Assembly (NCBI GenBank): GCA_052148715.1
Contig: JBKQHQ010000009.1
Location: 1-64,000, forward strand
Direction: 5' to 3'
DNA: 64,000 nucleotides
Source of the DNA: JBKQHQ01 sp052148715
GTDB taxonomy: Bacteria > Pseudomonadota > Alphaproteobacteria > Rhizobiales > Xanthobacteraceae
Positions within the stretch are counted from its first letter, which is position 1, and every line of letters begins with the position of its first letter. Shown here piece by piece: positions 9,865 to 18,502 of this stretch. Both the position numbers and the translations under genes were made by a program. The notes below the pieces were generated by a model. That model searched no databases, was not told the DNA's origin, and saw nothing but the letters and a program-made list of their open reading frames with translations.

Positions 9865-10001
9865 AAGACCCTCGTCAGCTGGACGCTGGCGCCGACGAAG
9901 GGCGGCGCGCACGTGCGCATGGAGCCAACTATCAGGGCGCGAACTACGGCTGGCAGCGGCTCATTGGTCGCCTGGAACGGGTGGCGGCGGGGTTGGACTG
10001 A
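9865..10001 (+). pseudogene. Remnant of an SRPBCC/AHSA1-type protein
   Basis: In one frame this encodes KTLVSWTLAPTKGGAHVRME. After a frame change it encodes NYQGANYGWQRLIGRLERV followed by AAGLD and a stop. Together these resemble the last 45 or so residues of AHSA1-like SRPBCC proteins, which end in a GWQRFLxxLERVL-type helix. An internal deletion removes the segment between. No upstream part of the gene is visible. It occupies most of the 326 nt gap between the chemotaxis receptor and the LysE gene. Confidence 0.45.
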
Positions 10002-10044
10002 AGATGAAGCCGGCGTGGCGCTATGACTCCGCTTGCGCTTCTCC

Positions 10045-10650
10045 TCAGCCCGCGAACGCCATCAATGTCATGATCACGAGCGCCCCTGCCAGCGCGACGT
10101 TGATGAGGCGTGAGCTCACCGGATCGCGCAGAACGCGGGCAAGGGAAGCACCCGCAAACAACCAGCCCATGTGAATGATCACGATCATGCAACTCAGCAG
10201 CCCCGTCTTGACGGCCGCGTCGCGACCGTGGTCCGCCGCAATGACGGTCTGACCGGCAAACACGGCGGCGATCGCCAGGTAGGCTTTGGGGTTGGCGATG
10301 GCCAACAAGAAGCCGCTGACGAAAGCGGGCGCAGCCACATGCCCGCCCTGGCCTGTCAGGGGTGGAGCGGTGGCGATCTTGAACGCGAGGAAGAGGATAT
10401 AAGCTGCAGATACGGCTGTGAGCACGCGGGCCGCGTGGGGTATCGAGATCACGAGAGCAATGACGCCGAACGCAACCGCCAGCAGAACGGCCATCGTGCC
10501 GACGATGAGGCCGCAGGCGTAGTTGAGCGACCGCCGCACGCCGAAGGCGGCGCCCATGGCGGTTGCACTGATCGTCGAGGGGCCAGGACTGCCCATGATG
10601 ATCACGGACGCCAGGATCAGCGCGGCGACGGGACGCCATATCTCTGACAT
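10045..10650 (-). CDS. LysE family amino-acid exporter
   Basis: A 201-residue inner-membrane protein with six predicted hydrophobic segments. The LysE/RhtB family motif is seen as ASVIIMGSPGPSTISATAMGAAFG near the N-terminus and GFLLAIANPKAYLAIAAVFAG in the middle. These proteins export amino acids or related metabolites. The start at 10650 (MSEIWRP) gives the usual length of about 205; in-frame ATGs at 10671 and 10785 would add residues with no family similarity. It is divergent from an AraC-type regulator starting at 10694, which probably controls it. Confidence 0.85.
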   Translation of the reverse strand: MSEIWRPVAALILASVIIMGSPGPSTISATAMGAAFGVRRSLNYACGLIVGTMAVLLAVAFGVIALVISIPHAARVLTAVSAAYILFLAFKIATAPPLTGQGGHVAAPAFVSGFLLAIANPKAYLAIAAVFAGQTVIAADHGRDAAVKTGLLSCMIVIIHMGWLFAGASLARVLRDPVSSRLINVALAGALVIMTLMAFAG

Positions 10651-10693
10651 AAAGGCGGCCTGGATCTCCATCGACTTCGGGTAGGCTCGGGCG

Positions 10694-11599
10694 ATGAAAG
10701 CGAGGCTACGGCAGAGTGACAGGGGTCGCCTTGAACGATTGTGCGGGCAGGCGTCGGGCGATGGTGCCTTCGGCAAGAGCCGCATCAGGCTAGTTTCCGC
10801 GGCCGAGGGAATTGAGCGCGCTGAGGCCTATTTCCGAGGTCAGGCTTTCTCCCCGCACCGCCACGACACCTACGCCATCGGCATCACGATCACGGGCGTG
10901 CAGACCTTCCGCTATGGCGGCGAGCAACGGCACTGCCTGCCCGGTCAATGTCACATCCTGCACCCCGATGAGCTGCATGACGGCGCAGCCGGGACCGACG
11001 AAGGCTTCGGGTACCGCATCATCTACATCGATCCGCACCTGGTTCAGGAGGCGCTTGGCGGCAGGCCGCTTCCTTTCGTCCGCTCTCCGGTCGTCGATGC
11101 GTCGCTTCTGCCGGAGGGATTTTCATCCGATGCCTGGGATATCGACGCTCCAATCGATGCGCTCTCGCGCATCGACCTTGCGGTCGCCTCGGCAAATTTG
11201 CTCGTCGCCGCCTCGGCAAGCGGCGTTACGCAGTCGGCGCCGCTTGCCGTCGCCCCGGTGTCGCGGGCTCGCGACCTGATCGCCGCCTGCCCGGCGAAGC
11301 GGCATTCCATGGATGAGCTTGAACGCGTCTGCGGCCTCGACCGGTGGACGCTTGCGCGGCAATTCCGCGCGATGTTTGGAACGAGCCCAAGCCGTTTCCG
11401 CACGCTGCGTCAGCTCGATCACGTGCGCCGGTTGCTGAGCAGCGGCACATCGCTCGCCATGGCGTCCGTCGAGGCCGGCTTCGCCGATCAGAGCCATATG
11501 TCGCGACGTTTCAAAAGCGCCTACGGTCTCACGCCCGCCGCTTGGCTTTCGGCGGTCACGGAACCACCCGCGAAGCCTCGTTTGGGCACGGTCGAATGA
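10694..11599 (+). CDS. AraC family transcriptional regulator
   Basis: A 301-residue regulator. The N-terminal cupin-like ligand domain is visible (SPHRHDTYAIGITITGVQTF, then PGQCHILHPDELHDG). The C-terminal double helix-turn-helix of about 100 residues includes DRWTLARQFRAMFGTSPSRF and SLAMASVEAGFADQSHMSRR. It is divergent from the LysE exporter with only 43 nt between the two start codons, so it very likely regulates that exporter in response to its substrate. The effector is not known. Confidence 0.88.
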   Translation: MKARLRQSDRGRLERLCGQASGDGAFGKSRIRLVSAAEGIERAEAYFRGQAFSPHRHDTYAIGITITGVQTFRYGGEQRHCLPGQCHILHPDELHDGAAGTDEGFGYRIIYIDPHLVQEALGGRPLPFVRSPVVDASLLPEGFSSDAWDIDAPIDALSRIDLAVASANLLVAASASGVTQSAPLAVAPVSRARDLIAACPAKRHSMDELERVCGLDRWTLARQFRAMFGTSPSRFRTLRQLDHVRRLLSSGTSLAMASVEAGFADQSHMSRRFKSAYGLTPAAWLSAVTEPPAKPRLGTVE

Positions 11600-11947
11600 T
11601 CACTTGCCGTGGGCCGTTGCGTGGCGAGGCTCGTAGAGGCCGATGTCGCCACCGCCCGGGAGGCGGACCGCGGACAAGAGCCCCCATCCCTGTTCGCTGA
11701 CGGCCCCGCACTTGATGCCCTTTTGGGCGAGCCGAGCAATCTCCGCCTGCACGTTGTCGCACATGAGATAGAGCTCATGCTTGCCGTTGCTCTCGGCGGG
11801 ATGACAGGCGATCTCGGAGGGTGGTGCGGCAAAGATCAACCAGCCCTCGCCGGCATCAACGAAGGAAAAACCAAGCACGTCGCGGAAAAAAGCGCGGTCT
11901 GCCTCGGCGTCGCGGCTGTAAATAATTGCGTGCATCCCTGTGATCAT
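11600..11947 (-). CDS. VOC (glyoxalase/bleomycin-resistance-like) family protein
   Basis: A 115-residue single VOC-fold protein. Family features are HAIIYSRDAEADRAFFRDVLGF at the N-terminus, GWLIFAAPPSEIACHP, and the strand GGGDIGLYEPRHA at the C-terminus. The start at 11947 is chosen because GGAGAG lies just upstream; ATGs at 11959 and 11980 are in frame but lack a binding site. Many members bind a metal and act as isomerases, lyases or resistance proteins; the substrate is unknown here. It is convergent with the AraC gene (the stop codons are adjacent). Confidence 0.8.
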   Translation of the reverse strand: MITGMHAIIYSRDAEADRAFFRDVLGFSFVDAGEGWLIFAAPPSEIACHPAESNGKHELYLMCDNVQAEIARLAQKGIKCGAVSEQGWGLLSAVRLPGGGDIGLYEPRHATAHGK

Positions 11948-12371
11948 GACTCTCTCCATCGCTAAGACGGTCACACACACTTAAGGAACGACTAAGAATC
12001 TGCGCGGAATATCAAATCGCGATCCGCTCTACGTCATCAAGGGCAATCTCCTCGTTCGAGATCGTAGACGTTGGTGACGCGCGGCCTTGCGTGCAGGTGT
12101 GGTCAGGGCATTTTCCCGGGCGCCGACCTAGCCGGGGCCGCGGGTGATGCGATGACGCGGAAGCCACCGCAACCACGGGTAAAATGCTTGCGGGTTGCGA
12201 TCTTCGCTCAATCCGGGCAACCAGGGGAGGCGGGCCGCCATACCGTGTACACGCTTGCGCGGCATGATACCGAGTCGGTGCCCCCTCGACGCGGCCGCAG
12301 CCGCGCAAAAAATCCAAGCCGTTGAGACCCGCGACATGCCTGAAAAAAGTTCGATGACCGGAGCACTCGGC
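11948..12371. other. Gene-poor gap before tolB
   Basis: No supported gene was found in these 424 nt. A short minus-strand frame ending near 12017 encodes TISNEEIALDDVERIAI, but it has no start of its own and no family that I recognise. The promoter of tolB must lie here, but no clear -35/-10 pair stands out. Confidence 0.4.
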
Positions 12372-13718
12372 ATGAGCCGGCGGCGTTTGCTCCAGTTCGG
12401 CGCCGCGGGTGTCGGCGCGCTCGCCGGCTTGGCGCCGCGCCGGGCCGGGGCCGCGCTCCACCTCGATCTGCACAATTACAGCGTGGAGCCGATGCCGATC
12501 GCCGTGCCGGATTTCCTCGGCAAGTCGGCGGTCGATGGCGAGGCGGCCCGCAATATCACGCAGGTGATCAAATCGAACCTCTCCCGCTGCGGCTATTTCG
12601 CCCCGATCGATCCGGCGGCCTTCATCGAGAAGATCGGCAATTTCGATGCGTCGCCGCAGTTCGAGAAGTGGCGCGCCATCAGTGCTCAGGCGCTGGTGAC
12701 CGGCCGCGTCGCGCGGCAGGCGGACGGGCAACTCGAGGCCGAGTTTCACCTGTGGGACGTCGTGGCCGGCGAGCGCCTGGACGGTCACCGATACGGCATC
12801 GTGGCCGAGCACTGGCGCCGGATCGGGCATATCATCTCCGATGCCGTCTACACGCGGCTGACCGGCGAGCCGGGCTATTTCGACAGCCGCGTCGTCTTCG
12901 TCGACGAGACCGGGCCAAAGGAGCGCCGGGTCAAGCGCCTCGCCGTGATGGATCAGGACGGCGCCAATGTGCGCTACCTCACCCGCGGCGACGATCTCGT
13001 GCTCACGCCGCGGTTCTCGCCGTCGCCCCAGGAGATCACGCCGCGCATCGTCACCTACATGTCATACGGGCAGGGTGAGCCGCGCGTGCTCCTGCTCAAT
13101 ATCGATACCCTGCAGCGCGAGGTCGTCGGCAACTTTCCGGGAATGACATTTGCGCCGCGGTTCTCCCCCGAGGGTGACCGCATCGTCATGAGCCTGCAGC
13201 AGGGCGGGAACACGAACATCTTCGTCATGGACCTGCGCTCGAAGGCGACGACGCGCCTCACCGACACCGCGGCCATCGACACGGCGCCCTCGTTCTCGCC
13301 GGACGGGACCCGGATCTGCTTCGAATCCGACCGCGGCGGCACGCAGCAGATCTACGTCATGTCGGCCACCGGCGGGCCCGCCGAACGCATCAGCTTCGGC
13401 GAGGGCACCTATTCGACCCCGGTCTGGTCGCCGCGCGGCGACGCGATCGCCTTCACCAAACAGGCGGGCGGCAAGTTCGCCATCGGCATCATGCAGCCGG
13501 ACGGGCAGGGCGAGCGCATCCTCACCGAGGGCTTTCACAACGAGGGTCCGACCTTCGCGCCGAACGGTCGCGTGGTGATGTTTTTTCGCGACCCCGGCGG
13601 CAGCGCCGGGCCGTCGCTGTTCTCGGTCGACATCGGCGGCCGCAACGAGCAGCGCATCCCGACCCCCAACTACGCCTCCGACCCCGACTGGTCGCCGCTC
13701 CTGCGTCTGCCGGGTTGA
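12372..13718 (+). CDS. tolB: TolB-type beta-propeller protein with twin-arginine-like signal peptide
   Basis: A 448-residue periplasmic protein. The N-terminal TolB domain (about residues 45-160: AVPDFLG, GYFAPIDPAAFIE, WRAISAQALVTGRV) is followed by a six-bladed propeller with repeats of the type FSPDGTRICFES and WSPRGDAIAFT. It begins MSRRRLLQFGAAGVGALAGL, which looks like a Tat rather than a Sec signal. The start at 12372 has GGAG 8 nt upstream; ATGs at 12354 and 12336 are in frame. TolB normally works with Pal and TolQRA at the outer membrane, but no other tol gene is nearby, so this may be a second, orphan copy. Confidence 0.85.
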   Translation: MSRRRLLQFGAAGVGALAGLAPRRAGAALHLDLHNYSVEPMPIAVPDFLGKSAVDGEAARNITQVIKSNLSRCGYFAPIDPAAFIEKIGNFDASPQFEKWRAISAQALVTGRVARQADGQLEAEFHLWDVVAGERLDGHRYGIVAEHWRRIGHIISDAVYTRLTGEPGYFDSRVVFVDETGPKERRVKRLAVMDQDGANVRYLTRGDDLVLTPRFSPSPQEITPRIVTYMSYGQGEPRVLLLNIDTLQREVVGNFPGMTFAPRFSPEGDRIVMSLQQGGNTNIFVMDLRSKATTRLTDTAAIDTAPSFSPDGTRICFESDRGGTQQIYVMSATGGPAERISFGEGTYSTPVWSPRGDAIAFTKQAGGKFAIGIMQPDGQGERILTEGFHNEGPTFAPNGRVVMFFRDPGGSAGPSLFSVDIGGRNEQRIPTPNYASDPDWSPLLRLPG

Positions 13719-13780
13719 TCAATGGAGCGCTGACGGCGTCAGGCTCGACCTCGCGGTATTGCTCTGCTAACGTTTGTGCC

Positions 13781-14038
13781 ATGCAAATAGAGCTGACCCC
13801 CGAACAGCAAGACTTTGTGCGCCTTGCGCTCAAGACCGGCCGCATTCAGCGCGCCGAGGATGCGGTGCAGGAGGCGATGTTGCTGTGGGTGGAGCGCGAG
13901 CGCCGCCGCACGGAGATTCTTGCCGCGGTTGATGCGGCCGAGGACTCCTTGGCACGCGGCGAGGGAACCGTGGTCACCCAGGAATCCATGCGGGACCTGG
14001 CCGAGGATGTAAATCGCCGCGGTCGCGCGCACTTCTGA
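13781..14038 (+). CDS. ParD-like/CopG-type antitoxin
   Basis: An 85-residue protein beginning MQIELTPEQQDFVRLALKTG, the usual start of ParD-like ribbon-helix-helix antitoxins, followed by a charged helix (LLWVERERRRTEIL). Such proteins bind DNA as dimers and neutralise a ParE/RelE toxin encoded directly downstream. No toxin gene follows: the next sequence holds opposite-strand genes, so it is an orphan here. The ATG at 13781 fits the conserved N-terminus; the frame is open further upstream without similarity. Confidence 0.75.
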   Translation: MQIELTPEQQDFVRLALKTGRIQRAEDAVQEAMLLWVERERRRTEILAAVDAAEDSLARGEGTVVTQESMRDLAEDVNRRGRAHF

Positions 14039-14053
14039 TAGTATTGGTTTCGG

Positions 14054-14370
14054 TCATTTGATGGCAGGGGCCAAGGCAGCTGATCGCTGGCGGACTTTGA
14101 TTGTTACTTCAACATCCTGATTGAGCTTGCCGAGCATTGCCATTAGCCGGTCGATAGTAAAGCGTTGAAGCTTCGCTCTGCGGACACGCGAAAAATCAGC
14201 CGCAGCAAAGCCGGTAATCTCATGCGCGCGGCGGACAGTAATCTTCTGCCCGTCGAGAATCTCGATGATCTTGGCGGCAAGGATTGCTTTTAGCTGCTGA
14301 ATCTCGGATCGCCAAAATCACGGAACACGTTGCCGCTGCCGCGCACTAGCTCGAAGTCATCTTTGCTCAT
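14054..14370 (-). pseudogene. XRE/HigA-like helix-turn-helix antitoxin (HTH_37 type), single frameshift
   Basis: From the ATG at 14370 it reads MSKDDFELVRGSGNVFRDFG. After a one-base shift near 14305 it continues EIQQLKAILAAKIIEILDGQ, KITVRRAHEITGFAAADFSR and RFTIDRLMAMLGKLNQDVEV to a stop at 14054. This is the layout of about 105-residue HTH_37 regulators that act as antitoxins of RelE/HigB-like systems. One missing base in GATCCGAGATT accounts for the shift. The stop is convergent with the ParD-like gene. The start lies 13 nt after the stop of the small gene upstream, so the two were probably one operon. No RelE-type toxin is recognisable. Confidence 0.7.
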
Positions 14371-14383
14371 CGTAAGGCCTCCG

Positions 14384-14572
14384 TCACTGAGCGCCGGAGC
14401 CGGACTTCTTCTTCTCGGTCGCTTCCTTGGCCAACCGGAGAGCCCGTAATCGTGCGGTCTTCTCGCGAACGATCTTGGCTTGGACCTCGTAGTTCACACT
14501 GAGATTGTCGCTTTCCCGGGCGGCCTTCTCGAGCCGCGATTGCCCTCTAATATTTTTCGGATTGCCGGCCAT
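14384..14572 (-). CDS. Small basic protein of unknown function
   Basis: A 62-residue, lysine/arginine-rich, probably helical protein (MAGNPKNIRGQSRLEKAARE, ending ALRLAKEATEKKKSGSGAQ). The ATG at 14572 has a weak GGCGGA upstream. The open frame extends further but changes into sequence without coding character. It is followed by the HTH gene after 13 nt. Small proteins with the core TARLRALRLAKEA recur next to regulator genes in alphaproteobacteria; the function is unknown. It could be an accessory component of the toxin-antitoxin-like unit. Confidence 0.5.
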   Translation of the reverse strand: MAGNPKNIRGQSRLEKAARESDNLSVNYEVQAKIVREKTARLRALRLAKEATEKKKSGSGAQ

Positions 14573-15239
14573 CTTGTTCCGCCGATCCACCGCCGCCATC
14601 CCAGGCCTCATGCCCGGGAACCAGGCGCAACAATTTGCGGCGCCGGTTCGTGGCACACCATCGCCAACCAGGCAAATGCCAACGTTCAGAATGCGTGGCA
14701 GAGCTTGTGGCGCAGCCTGCCTAGCAGCAATCTCAGCGGTCATCGCGGGCCCTGTGCCCGCGACCCATTGGGCTGCGTATTCTGGCGCTTGAAGGGAGCG
14801 TTGCGGCGTTTCCCAATCTGCCCCCAATCCGATTTGGATTCGCTCGCGAATCATGCTGCCGTTGCCGACGCCACCGGCTCGGCGACCAGCGGCGACGCCA
14901 AGGCGCGCACAAGGATGATGGCCCGTTTACTATTGAAGGCTGTGTCCCCGCTTGCGAAAAACGATTGTCCGGGCATGCTCGCTGTTATTTCGCTGTATTT
15001 TCACCCAACGATACCGTTCAGTTGAACCTCATTATGTATTTTAGGTTGAGCCAAGCGCCGTCTCGCAAGCTCACCAACGTCTCCCCGCGCCGATCGAGTG
15101 TGCTAAGAGTCCTTTGCTGCGATCGCCGGAGCAGGCGAACGACGTTGCGGGCGTCGCATAGCGTCCCAGCCACCCCGGTTGCTAGAGTGGGCCGTCGGCT
15201 AGGCTCCCTTGGGCCGGCGCGGTCGATCGGAGGGTGTGG
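14573..15239. other. Gene-poor gap with dispersed-repeat character
   Basis: No gene could be supported in these 667 nt. The section 14590-14780 contains phrases such as catgcccggg and gtcatcgcgggcc that are typical of Rhizobiales intergenic repeats. At 14981-15003 lies GCTGTTATTTCGCTGTATTT followed by TCA, a close match to the sequence at 57164-57186. The last 200 nt must hold the promoter of the downstream oxygenase gene. Confidence 0.4.
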
Positions 15240-16817
15240 ATGGGCAAAGCCGAGGATGTGATCGGTCAGAAGGGGCGGCCGTTCACCGGCGCTGAGTATC
15301 TCGAGAGCCTGCGCGACGGCCGCGAGGTCTATATCCAGGGCGAGCGGGTCGACGACGTAACGACGCATCCGGCCTTTCGCAATGCGGCGCGGTCGATCGC
15401 GCGGCTCTACGATGCCCTGCACGATCCGCAGTCCAAGGAGATTCTCACCTGTCCGACCGACACCGGCTCGGGCGGCTACACGCACAAATTCTTCCGCGTC
15501 GCGCGCTCGCGCGAGGATCTGATCGGGCAGCGCGAGGCGATCGCCTATTGGGCGCGCATGAGCTACGGCTGGATCGGCCGCAGCCCCGATTATAAGGCGG
15601 CGCTGATGAACACGCTCGGCGCCAACGATCAGTTCTATGAAAAGTTCGCCGCCAACGCCAAGGCCTGGCACCGGCGCGCGCAAGACCATGTTCTCTTCAT
15701 GAACCATGCCATCGTCAATCCGCCGGTTGACCGGGCCAAGGCCGCCGATCAGGTCAAGGACGTCTTCATCACCATTCAGAAGGAGACCGACGCCGGCGTC
15801 GTCGTGTCCGGCGCCAAGGTGGTGGCCACCGCGTCGGCGTTGACCCATTACAACTTCCTCGGCCAGAACGCGGCGATGCCGATCCACGACACCGATCTCG
15901 CCATCATGTTCATGGCGCCGATGAACGCGCCGGGCATAAAGTTGGTTTGCCGCACCTCGTATGAAATGACCGCGAGCGTGATGGGCACGCCGTTCGACTA
16001 TCCGCTTTCCTCGCGGTTCGACGAGAACGACGCCATCTTCGTCTTCGACAATGTGTTGATCCCGTGGGAGAACGTGCTGCTGCACCGGGATCTCGAGAAA
16101 CTAAAAATCTTCTATACGCGCTCGGGCTTCACCAACGGCTATCAGCTGCAGGGATGCACGCGGCTTGCGGTCAAGCTCGACTTCATGGTCGGGCTGCTGG
16201 CCAAGGCGCTGCGGACCACCGGCGCCGACGAGTTCCGCGGCAACCAGGCGATGCTCGGCGAGGTGGTCGCCTGGCGCAATCTTTTTTGGGCGATCTCCGA
16301 TGCCATGGTCATGCACCCGGTGCCGTGGGTCGGCGATACGGTGCTGCCGAACGCGCAGTCCGGCGCCAGCTATCGGGTGCTCGCCGGCGAAGCCTACGGA
16401 CGGGTCAAGGAGATCGTCGAGAAGATCGTCGCCTCGGCGCTGATCTATCTGCCCTCGTCGGCGCGCGATTTCGCCAATCCGGCGATCGACAAGTATCTGG
16501 CCAAATACGTGCGCGGCTCGCACGGCATCGACTACAAGGAGCGGATCAAGACCATGAAGCTCCTGTGGGACGCCATCGGCACCGAGTTCGGCGGTCGCAA
16601 CGAGCTCTACGAGATCAACTACGCGGGCAATCACGAGGATGTCCGCATCCAGTGCCTGTGGAACGCCCGCGGCTCCGGCGCGCTCGATCAGATGATCGCG
16701 CTCGCCGAGCGCTGCATGGCCGATTATGATGAGCACGGCTGGACCGATCCGGCCTGGCTCAACCCCGACGACGTCGCCTATCCGGGCGTGCCGCGGTCCT
16801 CGCGCGCGGCGGAGTGA
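15240..16817 (+). CDS. 4-hydroxyphenylacetate 3-hydroxylase family oxygenase component (HpaB-like)
   Basis: A 525-residue flavin-dependent monooxygenase of the HpaB/PvcC/4-BUDH family, with an acyl-CoA-dehydrogenase-like fold. Family features are FTGAEYLESLRDGREVYIQG at the N-terminus, HDTDLAIMFMAPMNAPGIKL in the middle, and FDNVLIPWENVLLHRD. It uses reduced FADH2 to hydroxylate a phenol at the ortho position. The reductase that supplies FADH2 is encoded 4 nt downstream. The ATG at 15240 has GGAGG 6 nt upstream. The substrate in this organism could be 4-hydroxyphenylacetate, a hydroxybenzoate or another phenol; the family does not distinguish. Confidence 0.9.
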   Translation: MGKAEDVIGQKGRPFTGAEYLESLRDGREVYIQGERVDDVTTHPAFRNAARSIARLYDALHDPQSKEILTCPTDTGSGGYTHKFFRVARSREDLIGQREAIAYWARMSYGWIGRSPDYKAALMNTLGANDQFYEKFAANAKAWHRRAQDHVLFMNHAIVNPPVDRAKAADQVKDVFITIQKETDAGVVVSGAKVVATASALTHYNFLGQNAAMPIHDTDLAIMFMAPMNAPGIKLVCRTSYEMTASVMGTPFDYPLSSRFDENDAIFVFDNVLIPWENVLLHRDLEKLKIFYTRSGFTNGYQLQGCTRLAVKLDFMVGLLAKALRTTGADEFRGNQAMLGEVVAWRNLFWAISDAMVMHPVPWVGDTVLPNAQSGASYRVLAGEAYGRVKEIVEKIVASALIYLPSSARDFANPAIDKYLAKYVRGSHGIDYKERIKTMKLLWDAIGTEFGGRNELYEINYAGNHEDVRIQCLWNARGSGALDQMIALAERCMADYDEHGWTDPAWLNPDDVAYPGVPRSSRAAE

Positions 16818-16820
16818 AGC

Positions 16821-17375
16821 ATGAGCTGGCTTGATCAACGTCCCGACGACGCCATGGCCGGCGCCTTCGACGCCATCGCGCCGGACCCGGTCGTCACCGT
16901 CGATGCGGCGATATTCCGCAACGCCATGAGCCGGCTCGGGGCCGCCGTGCACGTGATCACCACGGCCGGCAAGGCCGGCCGCAGCGGCTTTACGGCGACC
17001 GCCGTCTGCTCGGTCACCGACGCACCACCGACGCTGCTCGTCTGCCTCAACCGGCGCAGCCAGGCGGCGCCGGTCGTGCAGCAGAACGGCGTTTTCTGTG
17101 TGAATACCCTGGCCGCGTCGGAAGCTGCCATCGCCGACCTCTTCGCCGGGCGCACCGGCGTCACTCGCGAGGAGTGCTTTGCGCAGGGCGAGTGGACGGC
17201 GCTCGCGACCGGCTGCCCGGTGCTCGCCTCTGCGGTCGTCGCCTTCGACTGCCGCACGATCGACGTCAAGGCTGTGGGAAGCCACAACGTGATCTTCGGC
17301 GCGGTCGAAGCGGTGCGGCTCGGGCCCCCGGAGGGGGCGCTCGTCTATCACAACCGCGCCTACAAGCAGGTGTGA
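16821..17375 (+). CDS. Flavin reductase family protein (HpaC-like)
   Basis: A 184-residue flavin reductase (Flavin_Reduct fold). The core starts at about residue 30 with FRNAMSRLGAAVHVITTAG, then FTATAVCSVTDAPPTLLVCL and FCVNTLAASEAAIADLFAGR, and ends in a GALVYHNRAY strand. It supplies reduced flavin using NAD(P)H. It begins 4 nt after the oxygenase gene and is almost certainly its partner. The first 28 residues are an extension not seen in the shortest relatives. Confidence 0.9.
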   Translation: MSWLDQRPDDAMAGAFDAIAPDPVVTVDAAIFRNAMSRLGAAVHVITTAGKAGRSGFTATAVCSVTDAPPTLLVCLNRRSQAAPVVQQNGVFCVNTLAASEAAIADLFAGRTGVTREECFAQGEWTALATGCPVLASAVVAFDCRTIDVKAVGSHNVIFGAVEAVRLGPPEGALVYHNRAYKQV

Positions 17376-17425
17376 GGGGCGACATGAACGGACATGACCC
17401 GAGCGCGCTATTCCATCGACCCTGA

Positions 17426-18331
17426 ATGACAATTGCCCATATGTCCGTCACGGCGCTCCCCTTGTTTCACCTCTACGGCGATCCGCCGGACGATCAGGCA
17501 TTCGACTTCATCCACGTCGAGACCTTGGCGTCGCGCGCGTCGATGCACGACTGGACCATCCGGGTGCACCGGCACCGCAATCTGTTTCAGATCGTGCTGA
17601 TCGAGCAGGGCGGCGGCGAGATGCTGTATGAGGCGTCGACCATCCCGTTCGCGGCGCCGACGGCGATCATGGTCCTGCCGACGGTCGCGCACGGCTATCG
17701 TTTCCACCCGCACGTCACCGACGGATGGGTGGTGAGCTTCACCGAGGATGTGGCGCAGGCGCTGGGCGGTCGAACGGGCGGAGCGCTCGAGCGGCTCAAG
17801 GCCTTGGCGACCAATCCGCTTGTGCCGCTCGCCGATGCGGAGGGCACGCAACGGCTGTCGACGCTATGCCGCCGTCTCGACGAGGAGCGCTTTCTGGCGC
17901 GCGAAGGTTTCCGCCTCGCCATGCGCGGCTATCTGGTTTTGATCGCCATCACCGTCGCGCGGCTCGCGGCGAGCCCCGCCCGCTCGGGCACCGTCACGCT
18001 CAAGCCCACCGACGACACCGTCGAGGCGCTGCGGCACCTCGTGGAGGAGCATTTCCGCGAGCAGCGCCTGCTCGGCTTCTATGCTGAGCAACTGAAAATG
18101 ACGGTGGACCGTCTCAACGACCATGTTAAGCGCGCGACCGGCGTGACCGCCGGCCACCTGATCCGCCAGCGAGTGCTGACGGAAGCCAAGCGCCAACTGG
18201 TCTTCACCGCCCAGCCGATCCACGAGATCGCCTACGATCTCGCCTTCTCCGATCCGTCCCACTTCACCCGCTTCTTCCGCCGCGAGACCGGCACGACCCC
18301 GCAGGCCTTTCGCGCCGGCCGGCACGGGTGA
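17426..18331 (+). CDS. AraC family transcriptional regulator (HpaA-like)
   Basis: A 301-residue regulator with an N-terminal cupin-like domain (HDWTIRVHRHRNLFQIVLIE) and a C-terminal AraC DNA-binding domain (FYAEQLKMTVDRLNDHVKRA; IHEIAYDLAFSDPSHFTRFF). This arrangement resembles HpaA and PobC-type activators of hydroxyaromatic catabolism. It follows the reductase by 50 nt on the same strand, so it is the likely activator of the oxygenase pair. The effector is presumably the aromatic substrate, an inference from context. Confidence 0.87.
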   Translation: MTIAHMSVTALPLFHLYGDPPDDQAFDFIHVETLASRASMHDWTIRVHRHRNLFQIVLIEQGGGEMLYEASTIPFAAPTAIMVLPTVAHGYRFHPHVTDGWVVSFTEDVAQALGGRTGGALERLKALATNPLVPLADAEGTQRLSTLCRRLDEERFLAREGFRLAMRGYLVLIAITVARLAASPARSGTVTLKPTDDTVEALRHLVEEHFREQRLLGFYAEQLKMTVDRLNDHVKRATGVTAGHLIRQRVLTEAKRQLVFTAQPIHEIAYDLAFSDPSHFTRFFRRETGTTPQAFRAGRHG

Positions 18332-18338
18332 GCCCAGC

Positions 18339-18482
18339 GTCATTGCGAGGGCGCAGCGCAAGTCGGATGTTTCCGACTTGCGCAAGTTATCATTTGCCGA
18401 AGTCGGGAACACCCGACTTCGGCGCGCCCGCGGCAATCGCGTGCCACACACTCGAGATTGCTTCGCTGCGCTCGCAATGACA
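18339..18482. repeat. Intergenic inverted-repeat element containing two perfect hairpins
   Basis: The ends GTCATTGCGAGGGCGCAGCG and CGCTGCGCTCGCAATGAC are near-perfect inverted repeats. Between them are two further palindromes. The first is a 12-bp perfect stem, GCGCAAGTCGGA (18356-18367) with TCCGACTTGCGC (18372-18383), loop 4 nt. The second is an 11-bp perfect stem, CCGAAGTCGGG (18397-18407) with CCCGACTTCGG (18412-18422), loop 4 nt. The element lies between convergent genes and may also terminate transcription. The terminal sequence is a known type of Rhizobiales dispersed repeat. Confidence 0.7.
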
Positions 18483-18502
18483 CTGGCGCGCCGGCGCGCG
18501 GG

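Noticed and set aside
12012..12830. A minus-strand frame over the tolB start region
   Set aside because: It overlaps the well-supported tolB gene on the other strand and has only low-complexity Arg/Asp-rich sequence.
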